DNA of 33,156 bases from Paracoccus litorisediminis (GCF_009711205.1 NZ_WMIG01000032.1:1-33156), one strand, 5' to 3'. Positions 14,940 through 23,943 are shown, counted from the first letter of the stretch. Made by a program: numbers and translations. The notes: generated from the letters alone by a model not told the origin.

Positions 14940-16163
14940 TTGGCAAGAAACGTGCTCATTATCGGCGCCGGCGGCGTCGCCCAGGTGGTCGCGCACAAGA
15001 TCGCGCAAAACGCCCAGGAATTCGGAACGCTGCATATCGCCAGCCGAACGGTGTCCAAGGCCGACACGATCATCGAGAGCATTCGTGAGAAAGGCCATTC
15101 GGTCGAATTCACCACCCATTCGCTGGACGCCATGGACAGCAATGCCGTGGCCGAACTGATTCGCAAGATCGACGCCAGCATCGTGATCAATGTGGGCTCG
15201 GCCTTCGTGAACATGACCGTGCTGCAGGGCTGCATCGAGACCGGCGCGGCCTATATCGACACCGCGATCCACGAAGACCCCAAGAAGGTCTGCGAGACCC
15301 CGCCGTGGTACGGCAACTACGAATGGAAGCGCCGCGAGGCCTGCGAGGCTGCCGGTGTCACCGCCATTCTTGGCGCGGGCTTTGATCCGGGCGTCGTCAA
15401 CGCCTATGCGCGTCTGGCCGAGGACGAGTATTTCGACAAGATCGAGTCCATCGACATCGTCGATATCAATGCCGGTAGCCACGGCCGCTGGTTCGCCACC
15501 AATTTCGACCCCGAGATCAACTTCCGCGAATTCACTGGCACGGTCTATGCGTGGCAAAAGGGCGAATGGACCGAGAACAAGATGTTCGAGGTCGGCCGCG
15601 AATGGGACCTGCCCGTCGTCGGCAAGCAGACCGCCTATCTCTCGGGTCATGACGAGGTTCACAGCCTGTCCGCCCGCTACAAGGAAGCCGATGTCCGCTT
15701 CTGGATGGGCTTTGGTGCGCATTACATCAATGTCTTCACGGTCCTTCAGAACCTTGGCCTGCTGTCTGAACAGCCGGTCAAGACCGCCGAGGGTCTGGAA
15801 GTCGTGCCGCTGAAACTGGTCAAGGCCGTGCTGCCCGACCCGGCCAGCCTTGCCCCGAACTATGAGGGCAAGACCTGCATCGGCGATCTGGTCAAGGGCA
15901 CGCAGGACGGCAAGCCGGGCGAGGTCTTCATCTACAACGTCGCCGACCACAAGGAAGCCTTCAACGAGGTTGGCAGCCAGGGCATCAGCTACACCGCTGG
16001 CGTCCCCCCCGTCGCCGCAGCCATTCTGGTCGCGCGCGGCACCTGGGACGCGAAAAAGATGGTGAACGTCGAGGACCTGCCGGCCCGTCCTTTCCTTGAG
16101 CTGCTGGGCGATCTGGGCCTGCCCACCCGCGTCATCGACGCGACCGGCGACCACCCGCTGTAA
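14940..16163 (+). CDS. carboxynorspermidine synthase (saccharopine dehydrogenase family)
   Basis: NADPH-dependent enzyme that condenses aspartate semialdehyde with a diamine (putrescine or diaminopropane) to give carboxy(nor)spermidine, the substrate of NspC. The 407-residue product has an N-terminal Rossmann motif VLIIGAGGVAQVVAHK (GAGGVA at 9-14) and NVGSAFVNMTVLQGCIETGAAYIDTA. It also has GAGFDPGVVNAYA, typical of Lys9/saccharopine dehydrogenase-like proteins. Family members are often misannotated as saccharopine dehydrogenase; the adjacent nspC decides the call. The start is TTG at 14940, because AAGGAG lies 6 nt before it and the Rossmann strand begins immediately. A hairpin terminator follows. 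Confidence 0.92.
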   Translation: MARNVLIIGAGGVAQVVAHKIAQNAQEFGTLHIASRTVSKADTIIESIREKGHSVEFTTHSLDAMDSNAVAELIRKIDASIVINVGSAFVNMTVLQGCIETGAAYIDTAIHEDPKKVCETPPWYGNYEWKRREACEAAGVTAILGAGFDPGVVNAYARLAEDEYFDKIESIDIVDINAGSHGRWFATNFDPEINFREFTGTVYAWQKGEWTENKMFEVGREWDLPVVGKQTAYLSGHDEVHSLSARYKEADVRFWMGFGAHYINVFTVLQNLGLLSEQPVKTAEGLEVVPLKLVKAVLPDPASLAPNYEGKTCIGDLVKGTQDGKPGEVFIYNVADHKEAFNEVGSQGISYTAGVPPVAAAILVARGTWDAKKMVNVEDLPARPFLELLGDLGLPTRVIDATGDHPL

Positions 16164-16192
16164 GCGCGCTGCTCAAATCTTGAACAACAATG

Positions 16193-16222
16193 ACCCCGCG
16201 GACAGGAACCTGCCCGCGGGGT
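16193..16222 (+). terminator. terminator of the nspC operon
   Basis: ACCCCGCGG pairs with CCGCGGGGT (9 bp). Inside, CAGG and CCTG extend the hairpin after one mismatch. TTCGCGTTT follows. It lies 29 bp after the stop codon. Confidence 0.65.
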
Positions 16223-16262
16223 TCGCGTTTCCCCCTGCATCCATGCGCCGGGGAATTCCAAC

Positions 16263-17576
16263 GTGACGCCTCCCGACCAGCTGACCCACATGTTCCCGAG
16301 CCTGCCCCGATCGGAAGGCCGCAAGGTCGCGAACTGGGCCGTCATCGGTATTTTCGTCATCCTGCTGTTCTGGTTCGTGGCGCAGGCTCGTGACTTCCTG
16401 ATGCCCGCCACGCTGGCCTTCCTGCTGTTCTTTGTCTTCGTGCCCTTTCGCCGGGCGATGGAGCGCTGGGGCGTCGGCGCGGGCATCACCGCCACCATCG
16501 TCTCATTGGGGTTGATCATCGCCATCGCGGGGATCGGACTGATCGTTTCGGGCCCGGTCAGTCGGCTGATCGACAACGCCCCCCAGATCGGGGCACGACT
16601 GGAACAGCGTTTCACCGAGATCCGCAGCAACTTCGCGGGGATCGAGCGCGCCGCCCGCAAGATCGACGAAATCACCGGAGGGGCCGAACCCAAGCCCGAG
16701 GAAGGACAGACCATCCCCGGCGCGCCGACCCCCATGCCCGAGCCGGGCGTGACGGGCATGGTCACCGGCACGGTCACCAGCGTTCCCGCCCCCGGAACGC
16801 CGCAGCCCCCCGACCAGCATATTCAGGTCGAGGTGAACCAGCACCCGGCATCATCGACCTTGGGTAGCGTGGTGAACCTTGGCCCGGCTGTTCTGGGCCA
16901 GATCATCTTCACCTTGTTCCTGCTGTTCTTCATGATCTCATCGGGGGACCTGCTTTACCTCAAGATCGTGCAAAGCTTCGACCGCATGCGCGACAAGCGC
17001 GCCGCCTATCTGGCGCTTCGGGAAATCGAGGATCGGCTGGGCGCTTATCTGGGGGCGATCACGCTGATCAATGCCTGCCTTGGCGTCGCCATCGGCATCA
17101 CCATGTGGGCATGGGGGATGCCGTCGCCCGTGCTGTTCGGTGTGGTGGGCTTTCTGCTGAACTTCATCCCCTACCTAGGTGCCGTCTTTGGCATTATCGG
17201 CGCGGCGTTGGTCGGGCTGTTCGTCTTTGACGATCTGTTCACGCCGCTGATGGTGGGGCTGTCCTATCTGACCCTGACCGCGATCGAGGGGCAGCTGATT
17301 ACCCCCTATTTCGTTTCGCGCAAGCTGCAGTTGAATACGGTGGTCGTGTTCCTGACGGTGGCGCTGTGGGCGTGGCTCTGGTCGGTTCTCGGCATGATCG
17401 TCGCGGTGCCGCTGCTGGTCGTCATGCGGGTGCTGGCAGACCATATTCCGGGGCTTGAGAAGTTCGGCAACTTCCTTGCCGGGGAAAGTCCCCCCGCGCT
17501 GGCGGACGAAGATGAGGATGAGGCCAGCGCAGGTGAGCAGGTCGTCATCGGCAACGTTCCCCCTGCCGCAAACTGA
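16263..17576 (+). CDS. AI-2E family transporter (PerM-like permease)
   Basis: Integral membrane protein of the AI-2E/PerM exporter family; the substrate is unknown. The 437-residue product begins with a short cytoplasmic segment and then two or three helices (NWAVIGIFVILLFWFV, FLMPATLAFLLFFVFVPF, and the following hydrophobic run). A soluble loop of about 120 residues carries a Pro/Gly/Thr-rich stretch (about 145-195) that is longer than usual. At least four further helices follow, including the conserved NFIPYLGAVFGIIGA and EGQLITPYFVSRKL segments. The C-terminal tail is acidic (ADEDEDEASAGE). GTG 16263 is chosen because GGGGA lies about 9 nt upstream; ATG 16290 has no such site. Confidence 0.88.
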   Translation: MTPPDQLTHMFPSLPRSEGRKVANWAVIGIFVILLFWFVAQARDFLMPATLAFLLFFVFVPFRRAMERWGVGAGITATIVSLGLIIAIAGIGLIVSGPVSRLIDNAPQIGARLEQRFTEIRSNFAGIERAARKIDEITGGAEPKPEEGQTIPGAPTPMPEPGVTGMVTGTVTSVPAPGTPQPPDQHIQVEVNQHPASSTLGSVVNLGPAVLGQIIFTLFLLFFMISSGDLLYLKIVQSFDRMRDKRAAYLALREIEDRLGAYLGAITLINACLGVAIGITMWAWGMPSPVLFGVVGFLLNFIPYLGAVFGIIGAALVGLFVFDDLFTPLMVGLSYLTLTAIEGQLITPYFVSRKLQLNTVVVFLTVALWAWLWSVLGMIVAVPLLVVMRVLADHIPGLEKFGNFLAGESPPALADEDEDEASAGEQVVIGNVPPAAN

Positions 17577-17621
17577 ATGCTGGACCACGGCACGGGTGAT
17601 GGCATCATGGCGACATGAACG

Positions 17622-18680
17622 ATGGTTGATTCGCGACACATGACCCATCCCGCCGACCCCCGTGCGACCGCCCCTGCGCCAAGGCTGACGATCGGCTTCA
17701 TCCTTGCGCCGCGCTTCACGCTGTCCGCCTTTGCGACATTCGTGGACGTGCTGCGGCTGGCCGCCGATGACGGCGACGGCTCTCGCCCGATCCGCTGCCG
17801 ATGGAGCGTCCTTTCCGCCGACATGGCCCCGGTGCAATCGTCCTGCGGGGTCAGGATCGAACCCGAAGAGCGCTTGGGCGACCCCTCGCGCTTCGACTAT
17901 ATCGTGGCGGTCGGGGGGCTGATCGATGGCGGGCCGGGGCTGTCGTCCGAGGAAGGCGCGTTCCTGCAAAAAGCCGCCGCCCAGCGGGTTGGTCTGGGCG
18001 GGCTTTGCACCGGGGTCTTTGCCCTTGCCCGGCTAGGGCTGATGGACGGCTATCGTTGCTGCGTCAGTTGGTTCCACCATCAGGATTTCCTCTCGGAATT
18101 CGAACGGATGCGACCGATCTCGGATCAGATATTCGTCGTGGACCGCGACCGGCTTAGTTGTTCGGGCGGAGTCAGCGCGGCGCATCTGGCGGCGTTTCTG
18201 GTGGACCGCCATCTGGGACGCGCGGCTGCACGAAAAAGCCTGTCTATCCTGATGATCGATGAGCCGATGCAGGGCGACCGCCCGCAACCCGGCCTGCCGC
18301 TGGAGCTAAGCCCGCGCGATCCGCTGGTGCGCCGCGCGCTGCTGGCCATGCAGCAGAACCTGCATGCGCCGCTATCGGTGGCCCGCATCGCCCGCGATCT
18401 GGGCGTGGGCCGGCGCAAGCTGGAGCGGCATTTCAGCTCGGATCTGGGGATTCCGCCCGCCGATGCCTCGGTCCGCATCAGGCTGGCGCAGGCGCGGATG
18501 CTGCTGGCCCGCACCGACAGAACGGTGACGCGGATCGCCGAGGAAACCGGCTTTTGCGATGCCTCGCACCTCATCCGGGTGTTTCGCGAATCCGAAGGCA
18601 TGACGCCCGACCTGTGGCGGCAGGGACAGGCGGAAGCCGGGTCCGATGCGGGGCAACTGACGGACGTTGCATCGCCCTGA
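17622..18680 (+). CDS. GlxA-family AraC-type transcriptional regulator
   Basis: Predicted one-component regulator. Residues 20-200 form a DJ-1/PfpI amidotransferase-like domain with Cys129 in the elbow LGGLCTGVFALA and the helix CSGGVSAAHLAAFLVDRHLG. Residues 235-335 are the AraC helix-turn-helix pair (LSVARIARDLGVGRRKLERHF and VTRIAEETGFCDASHLIRVFRESEGMTP). Relatives control carnitine, glycine betaine or arginine use, but no catabolic genes are adjacent, so the signal is unknown. The start is uncertain: ATG 17622 or ATG 17640, neither with a clear ribosome-binding site; the longer form is given. Confidence 0.9.
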   Translation: MVDSRHMTHPADPRATAPAPRLTIGFILAPRFTLSAFATFVDVLRLAADDGDGSRPIRCRWSVLSADMAPVQSSCGVRIEPEERLGDPSRFDYIVAVGGLIDGGPGLSSEEGAFLQKAAAQRVGLGGLCTGVFALARLGLMDGYRCCVSWFHHQDFLSEFERMRPISDQIFVVDRDRLSCSGGVSAAHLAAFLVDRHLGRAAARKSLSILMIDEPMQGDRPQPGLPLELSPRDPLVRRALLAMQQNLHAPLSVARIARDLGVGRRKLERHFSSDLGIPPADASVRIRLAQARMLLARTDRTVTRIAEETGFCDASHLIRVFRESEGMTPDLWRQGQAEAGSDAGQLTDVASP

Positions 18681-18746
18681 CCAGCAACACGGTCGCCTCG
18701 CACAGATAATGCGGCATCCCGGTTGATGCCCATTGGAGGTCCGCGC

Positions 18747-19799
18747 ATGCCCGTTGAAATAATCGGAGAGGTCCATCCCGCCCTGCTCTCTGGACTATCC
18801 GAGGTCCATTTCCGCGGGACCAAGGTCGCTGTCCTGAACGCTTTGGGCGACACCCTTGTTGCTGCCGAAACGCTGACCTTGCCGTCGATCCTTGAGCAGC
18901 CCGGCATCCTGCCTGCGACAGCGGGGCTGGGCGACAGCATCACCCTGAATTTGGGGCAGGCCGAAGGCGTGCCCACGCCCGTCGCCGCATGGGATTTCAC
19001 ACTGAATGGCGTGTCGATCAAATCCCAGCTGGACGCCGGGATGATGACGATGGAACTGGCCGAGCCGGGCGAATACGTCCTGTCGGTCGAGTGGACCAAC
19101 AGCCAAGGGACGGTGCGCGCCCAGTCGGCCTCGCTGGTGGTGGCCGCGCCGGTGATCATTCCCACGATCGACTATCCGACGGTGACGCTGGCCTACCTGA
19201 ACGCGGCTTCGACCTATGCGGGGACGGCGCAGGATGTAACCTCGATCAGCGCCGCAGGGCAAAGCCATCTGGTCTTCAGCAAGACCGGCAGCGGCACCGC
19301 GATCCAGCGCACCGAGGCGGGTTTTGTTTTCGCGGGTGGTTACTATCTGCAAAGCCAGACCGTCTCGGGCCTGCCGACCACCGACGGGATCTTCGCGGTA
19401 GTCGATGTCACGATCACCAGCTACGGCACTGCCGCGACACAGTTGCTGGACGGGACCGGGACCACGATCAAGCTGCGAAACAATGCGGGCACCCTGCAGG
19501 CGGTGGGTCCGGTCTCGGGGCTGGGCGCGCTGTCACTGGGCACGGTGCCTTATGGCACGCGGCTGATCATCGGCGGACAGCTGGACGACGTGCTGGACGT
19601 GCTGTCGGGACATGACCTGTCGGGTGCGGTCGTCACGGCGGCGCATACCGGGCTGGCCGATCCCACGCCCACACGCTTCATTTCCGGGCGATACCTGAAC
19701 GGCACGCTGCATCGGCTGGCCATCGTCGGCCGAGCCGAGGGCGGCAGCTGGCCCGTCACCATGCAGGAGGTCATCGCGGATTTTCGGCGGGGGGTGTGA
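18747..19799 (+). CDS. hypothetical protein with Ig-like and lectin-like beta domains
   Basis: No family I can name with confidence. The 350-residue product is almost all beta strand. Residues of about 60-135 look like an Ig/PKD-type module (GDSITLNL, WDFTLNGVSIKSQLD, GEYVLSVEWTNSQGTVRAQSASLVV). Residues of about 150-345 resemble a concanavalin/LamG-type sandwich (GTGTTIKLRNNAGTLQAV, PTRFISGRYLNGTLHRLAIVGRA). No signal peptide or membrane helix is seen. ATG 18747 has GGAGGT 6 nt upstream. Its stop overlaps the next gene's GTG by 4 bases, so the two are translationally coupled. Such domains usually bind carbohydrate or occur in phage-tail and surface proteins. Confidence 0.75.
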   Translation: MPVEIIGEVHPALLSGLSEVHFRGTKVAVLNALGDTLVAAETLTLPSILEQPGILPATAGLGDSITLNLGQAEGVPTPVAAWDFTLNGVSIKSQLDAGMMTMELAEPGEYVLSVEWTNSQGTVRAQSASLVVAAPVIIPTIDYPTVTLAYLNAASTYAGTAQDVTSISAAGQSHLVFSKTGSGTAIQRTEAGFVFAGGYYLQSQTVSGLPTTDGIFAVVDVTITSYGTAATQLLDGTGTTIKLRNNAGTLQAVGPVSGLGALSLGTVPYGTRLIIGGQLDDVLDVLSGHDLSGAVVTAAHTGLADPTPTRFISGRYLNGTLHRLAIVGRAEGGSWPVTMQEVIADFRRGV

Positions 19800-21043
19800 C
19801 GGCCCCCAGACCCTCCGTCACCTCGCTGGAAATTCTTCCGGTCTATGGCCAGTCCGAAAACCGGTCCTCGGAAGATCCGCTTGCCGCCGTGCTGGATGGC
19901 GCGACACCGGGACAGGTGCATTACCTGTTCGGCATGCGCGATCAGGCCGGGCGCATCGTCGGCCCCTCGGGGGCGGGCTGGTCGGGTACAGGCATGGCCG
20001 CAATCGACCAAAGCCGTGCCGCGACTGGATTTGCCACCGCTGAAGGACTGGGGCGGGTTTCTCCGGCATTCACGCTGCAATATTGCCGGGCCGTCGGCTG
20101 GCGGGACCAACTGGCCCCAGCCAAGGGCGCGGTGATCGCCGATCACGGCTACGGCGGGCGCTACATCAACGAATGGCGTCCCGACGATGCCAGCCCTGTC
20201 GGCCGCAACCAGCTTTACTGGATGCGCGAGGCCAAGCGGCTGGCAGACGGTTTCGGGATCGGTATCTCGTGTCCCTATGTCCTGCTGTTTCAGGGCTCAT
20301 CGGCCAAGGACCAGCCGGGCAGCCAATATGAAGCGGATTTCCTGATCGCGCATGAGGCGACGCTGGCGCAGGCCCGCGCGCTGTTCGGGACCGCGCCCAA
20401 GCTGGTCACGGTGATCAACGGGGCGGATGTGGACACGAATGGCGATGTCTATGCCATACCCGGAGTGCAGTATCGTCTGACCTTGGCGCAACAGGGCATC
20501 ATCGCCACCTGGCAACGGATCTATCCGATCAACGACCAGAACGCCCATATCGACGGCTCGACCAAGGTTCTGGTCGGCGAAACCTGCAACTGGGCGATCA
20601 GTGAGGTTGAAGCGGGCCGGCCGTGGAACATCACCTATGGGGTGGCAAAACAGGGCGATCTGGTCACGGTCAGCTTCGCACTGCGTCCGGGCGAGATGTT
20701 GGTCAACCGCAGCGGGCTCTACGATGCTTTCGGCGGCGCAGCGACCTGCGCGAATTACGGCTTCGAGGCAGATGGCGGCATCATTGAAGCCGTCCCCGAT
20801 CTTGCCGGGAACAGCGTTACCCTTCGTTTGCACGACGGGGCCGCCCGCTGGCTGCGCTTTGCCCATCAGGTGCAAGACTGTTACGCGTTGACCGATGCAG
20901 CGGGCTATACGATGTCGGCACATCGCACCACGCTGTTTGCCAGCGAAAGCCGCGAGAGCCGCTTCGTATCGGGACAAAGGCTATGGCGGGCTTTGCCAGG
21001 GTTCCGGGGCAGCCTTCTTGGGGATGTCTTTACGCCTGAATGA
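19796..21043 (+). CDS. SGNH/SASA-like hydrolase, putative carbohydrate esterase
   Basis: Putative esterase acting on O-acyl groups of a glycan, by similarity of motifs only. In the 415-residue product PVYGQSENRSS (Ser20) matches block I (GQSN) of sialate O-acetylesterase-like SGNH enzymes. LLFQGSSAKDQPG (about 163-175) matches their QGExD block. NDQNAHIDG near 247-253 could carry the catalytic Asp/His (His251). The C-terminal 140 residues look beta-rich (KQGDLVTVSFALRPGEMLV, GNSVTLRLHDGAARWLRF) and may be an accessory domain. No signal peptide is seen. GTG 19796 overlaps the upstream stop (GTGA). Its 3' end overlaps the convergent gene by 14 bp. Confidence 0.72.
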   Translation: MTAPRPSVTSLEILPVYGQSENRSSEDPLAAVLDGATPGQVHYLFGMRDQAGRIVGPSGAGWSGTGMAAIDQSRAATGFATAEGLGRVSPAFTLQYCRAVGWRDQLAPAKGAVIADHGYGGRYINEWRPDDASPVGRNQLYWMREAKRLADGFGIGISCPYVLLFQGSSAKDQPGSQYEADFLIAHEATLAQARALFGTAPKLVTVINGADVDTNGDVYAIPGVQYRLTLAQQGIIATWQRIYPINDQNAHIDGSTKVLVGETCNWAISEVEAGRPWNITYGVAKQGDLVTVSFALRPGEMLVNRSGLYDAFGGAATCANYGFEADGGIIEAVPDLAGNSVTLRLHDGAARWLRFAHQVQDCYALTDAAGYTMSAHRTTLFASESRESRFVSGQRLWRALPGFRGSLLGDVFTPE

Positions 21044-22004
21044 CCTTGGCAAAGGACAGGGTCACATCCTGCCCCAGCCGTTCCAATCGAAGCCGGGTCA
21101 GCTTGCAGCCCGGCTTCGCCGCCAGCGCTTGCTGGTAATGCAGCGCCTCGGTCGCCGCATCCTGACGCGCAGCGGCCAGCCGCGCCATCAGCCGATGATA
21201 GCTCCACGGGTCAGTCACGGTCGAGACCACACGCTCGGCCGTCGCATGGCGGCCACGCTGGATCGCGTGGCTGGCCAAATGCAGGCGATAGCTTTGGTTT
21301 TCCTTGCGCCGCGCCAGCAGGCGACGGCGCAAGGACGATAAATCACCGGCCAGCAGATCCTGAAACACGCGCTCCGCATGCGCACTGCCCGCGACAGTTT
21401 CAACCGTGCGATGTCCCATATGCGGCAAGGCCAGCAGCTTGGCCCCTGCCGCTTTCAGCCTATCGGCATGAAACCGGTCCTGCCGGAAATGCGGATCGTG
21501 CAAGACAATGCTGTTTGCCGGCAGGTTCTCGGCGTCAACCTCCATCCCCCGGTGCAGGTCGGCGCGAAAATGCCGGGCATAGCGCTGATCATGCGCGCCG
21601 GTCACCGTCGGATCGATGCTGTCCTGCGGACTACAGACCAGAGCATGGTCAGCCCCCAATGCCCTGCCCCAGCGCAGCGCGCCATATCCGCCCATCGAAG
21701 CCCCATAGGCGACAGTCAGCGGCCCACCAAGCGCAAGGCAGATCGGAACAATCCGTTGCATATCTGCCGCCGGATACCAGCAAGGATGTTTCGGCACGAT
21801 GGCCAGCAGGTCGTATCCCAGCCGCTCGCACAGCGACTTGGCAAAGGCATTCCGGCCATTCGCCCGTGCATGCATGATGTCGAAAGTGAGCAAGCGCAGC
21901 GATCCGCCACGCGCGACATGCAAAAGCTGCAGATGCTGCCCGTCGAACAGGACGCGCGGGACGTTCTGTTCGACAGGCACCGCCCTAGGCCGCCTCTCGG
22001 TCAC
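21030..22004 (-). CDS. alpha/beta-hydrolase-like protein with C-terminal helical repeats
   Basis: Unnamed protein of 324 residues. The N-terminal half looks like an alpha/beta hydrolase: nucleophile elbow AYGASMGGYGALRWG with Ser103, a possible acid at Asp170 or Asp176 (VLHDPHFRQDRFH), and His198 (LPHMGHRTVE). The C-terminal 110 residues are helical and TPR-like (HLASHAIQRGRHATAERVV, YHRLMARLAAARQDAATEALHYQQALAAKPG). The start is GTG 22004 with GAGGG just upstream, and it overlaps the end of the fkbH-like gene by 20 bp, so coupling is likely. The 3' end overlaps the convergent SGNH gene by 14 bp. Related hydrolases with TPR tails occur in glycan biosynthesis clusters, but the substrate is unknown. 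Confidence 0.72.
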   Translation of the reverse strand: MTERRPRAVPVEQNVPRVLFDGQHLQLLHVARGGSLRLLTFDIMHARANGRNAFAKSLCERLGYDLLAIVPKHPCWYPAADMQRIVPICLALGGPLTVAYGASMGGYGALRWGRALGADHALVCSPQDSIDPTVTGAHDQRYARHFRADLHRGMEVDAENLPANSIVLHDPHFRQDRFHADRLKAAGAKLLALPHMGHRTVETVAGSAHAERVFQDLLAGDLSSLRRRLLARRKENQSYRLHLASHAIQRGRHATAERVVSTVTDPWSYHRLMARLAAARQDAATEALHYQQALAAKPGCKLTRLRLERLGQDVTLSFAKVIQA

Positions 22005-23738
22005 TGCCCTCGACGTTCACCAGCGCCGACGCATCGACGATGGGCCGCGCATAGCTGTTCACGAACTCGGCGATCTTGAAGTAGCCCGTGCGGGTATAAT
22101 GGTCGCTGTCGACGAAATCCTCTGGCGCAAGCAACTGGTCAATATCAATGAAATGCGCATTCGAGGTGCTTCGGCAGAAGTTCCGGCACATCGCATTGTA
22201 GCTTTCGCGGATCTCATAGGTGCGAAGCGCCTGCTCTCCGTGTTGGGTGACCGCAGACAGCAGGAACAGCGGCGCTTGCGGCGCACGCAGGCTGTCGACC
22301 CGCTCAAGGCTGCGCCGGGTCAGTTCAAGCCGTTCCTCAAGCGTCAGACGGCGGTGATACATTTCCTTTGAGAAGCGCTTGGCCAGTTCGGGCAGCTTCA
22401 TCAGCTTGTTGAACCGTCGCGGCGGGATGGTGGCCCAGAATTCCCCGCCCCATTCCGAACCGCCATAGGTAAAGAACAGATCGCTCGGGACCGAGAAATA
22501 CAGCGACAGCAGGATCAGGTCCGACGCCCGGATCGAGCGGTCCAGCGCCAGCATATCCTCAAGGCTTTGCCCGACCAGCTTGTTCAGGGGCATCGAATGC
22601 TTCAGCTGGGGCTGCCGCGGGTTCAGGATGAAGCCGACATCGTCATAACGGACCAGCATGCCCTGATCGTCCTGCTTGTTGACGAATTCGTCCCGGTTCG
22701 TGCCGCAATAGAACGAGACCTGCAGCAAGTCGCAGCCGCCGATCAGGCAAAGACGCCGATCATCCAGCGGGTTGGTCGAGGCGCCGAAATCGCTGACCTC
22801 GGTGATCCAGTCGATCTTATCAGGCTGCTCAAGACTGCTGGCGACCGGTCCCACGACCTTGAATTCGGGGCGGCCCAGATAATTCCAGACCCACTGTTCA
22901 ACCCCCATGTTCAGCGTCCGGCACGAGAAGGCAAAGTGATGCACCGCCGTGCCCGAATATTTCGTCCTTACGCAGAAGAAGCCGACCGTGCCGTAATCGC
23001 CGTAGCGGTCCTGCACCTGCACCAGCCCCGCATGCATCCCCGAAACCGCCAGCAATTCGTCCAGCGCGACGCGCTCCTCTGGCGTATTGGCCCGGATCTT
23101 GGTGAAGTTCAGCTGATTGGTGCGGTTCAGAAGCTCCAGCACCCGGTCCATATGGTTTTCGACGTCGGTGACGATGCGGATGCGGATCTGGGACTGACGC
23201 AGGAATTCGACATTGCTCAGACCGGAATTCTCGCGCTCGTCCTTTTTCTGCTCCATCACTTTGTACTGGGTCAGGCGGCTGTGATCGCGGTCATCCTTGC
23301 CCTTGAGTTGCGGCAGATCCAGCAGGCCCGGCAGCCCCCCTTTCGAGGCGTCAATCGTCATGATACCGGGGCAAAAGAACGCCGCTTCCTCAAGGTTCAG
23401 GTGGTTGTCGTCAAGAAACAGGACGTTTTCTGCACGCAGGCCCATTTCTTCGATCATCTGGGCGATGGCCTGCCCCTTGGGCGACCATGCGATATGCGGA
23501 AAGACGAACAGGTCCCAGATCCCAAGTTCCTCAAGCTTCGCCTGCGCCTGCGCGAAATCGTTCTTGGAGCAGATCGAGCACATGATCCCGCGCCCCACCA
23601 AAACCCGCACCATGTCCAGATGCGCGTCGATCACGCGGACGCCCTCCTCCGACAGGGTTCCCCCCAAAGAGTCTCGTCCAGATCCCAGACGACCAACTTG
23701 ACCTGCGACGTAACTGCCTCAAAGCATTGAACTTCCAT
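21985..23738 (-). pseudogene. FkbH-like HAD-IIIC/acyltransferase protein, one-base frameshift
   Basis: Start at ATG 23738: the first 25 codons read MEVQCFEAV then KLVVWDLDETLW, which is HAD motif I (Asp19/Asp21) of the FkbH family. The frame then breaks in a run of six G (minus strand, 23660-23665). A seventh G would give WGGTLSEEGV, the expected continuation. The rest (down to 21985) is intact. It holds HAD motifs SKND and FLDDNHLN, and a GNAT-type domain from about 190 (VLELLNRTNQLNFT). The C-terminal third is a degenerate SGNH-like domain with IGGCDLL for GDS and DSDHYTRTGYFKIAEF as the DxxH block. The repaired length would be 584 residues. FkbH-type proteins load or transfer small acyl groups. 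The intact remainder suggests a recent mutation, phase variation, or a sequencing error. A TTG at 23667 could start only a HAD-defective product. Confidence 0.8.
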
Positions 23739-23828
23739 GCCCGCCCCCGGTTGGTTTTGCCTGAGCGTGCCATCTCTCCAATTAGATGTAAATGATTTTG
23801 TAAAACCACTTTGGGTTGTAATAAACGA

Positions 23829-23843
23829 TTAACAAAGCTTAAC
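23829..23843. promoter_or_regulatory. TTAAC direct repeat, CtrA-box-like, upstream of fkbH-like gene
   Basis: TTAAC occurs at 23829-23833 and 23839-23843, one helical turn apart, inside an AT-rich stretch (23760-23850) that is unlike the rest of the window. CtrA sites of alphaproteobacteria are TTAA-N7-TTAA; here the spacer is 6, so the match is imperfect. The stretch is the likely promoter region of the fkbH-like gene. Confidence 0.3.
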
Positions 23844-23943
23844 GATCTGCACCATTCCATCGCGTGCCGAAACGCCACGATTCCGAATAAGAGATCACTG
23901 CAAAGCAGGGTGGGGATCGGTTTTGGCAGGGGCGGAAAAGGGC

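Noticed and set aside
18747..21043. Prophage remnant
   Set aside because: The Ig/LamG-like folds occur in phage tail proteins, but no capsid, portal, terminase, integrase or attachment site is present.
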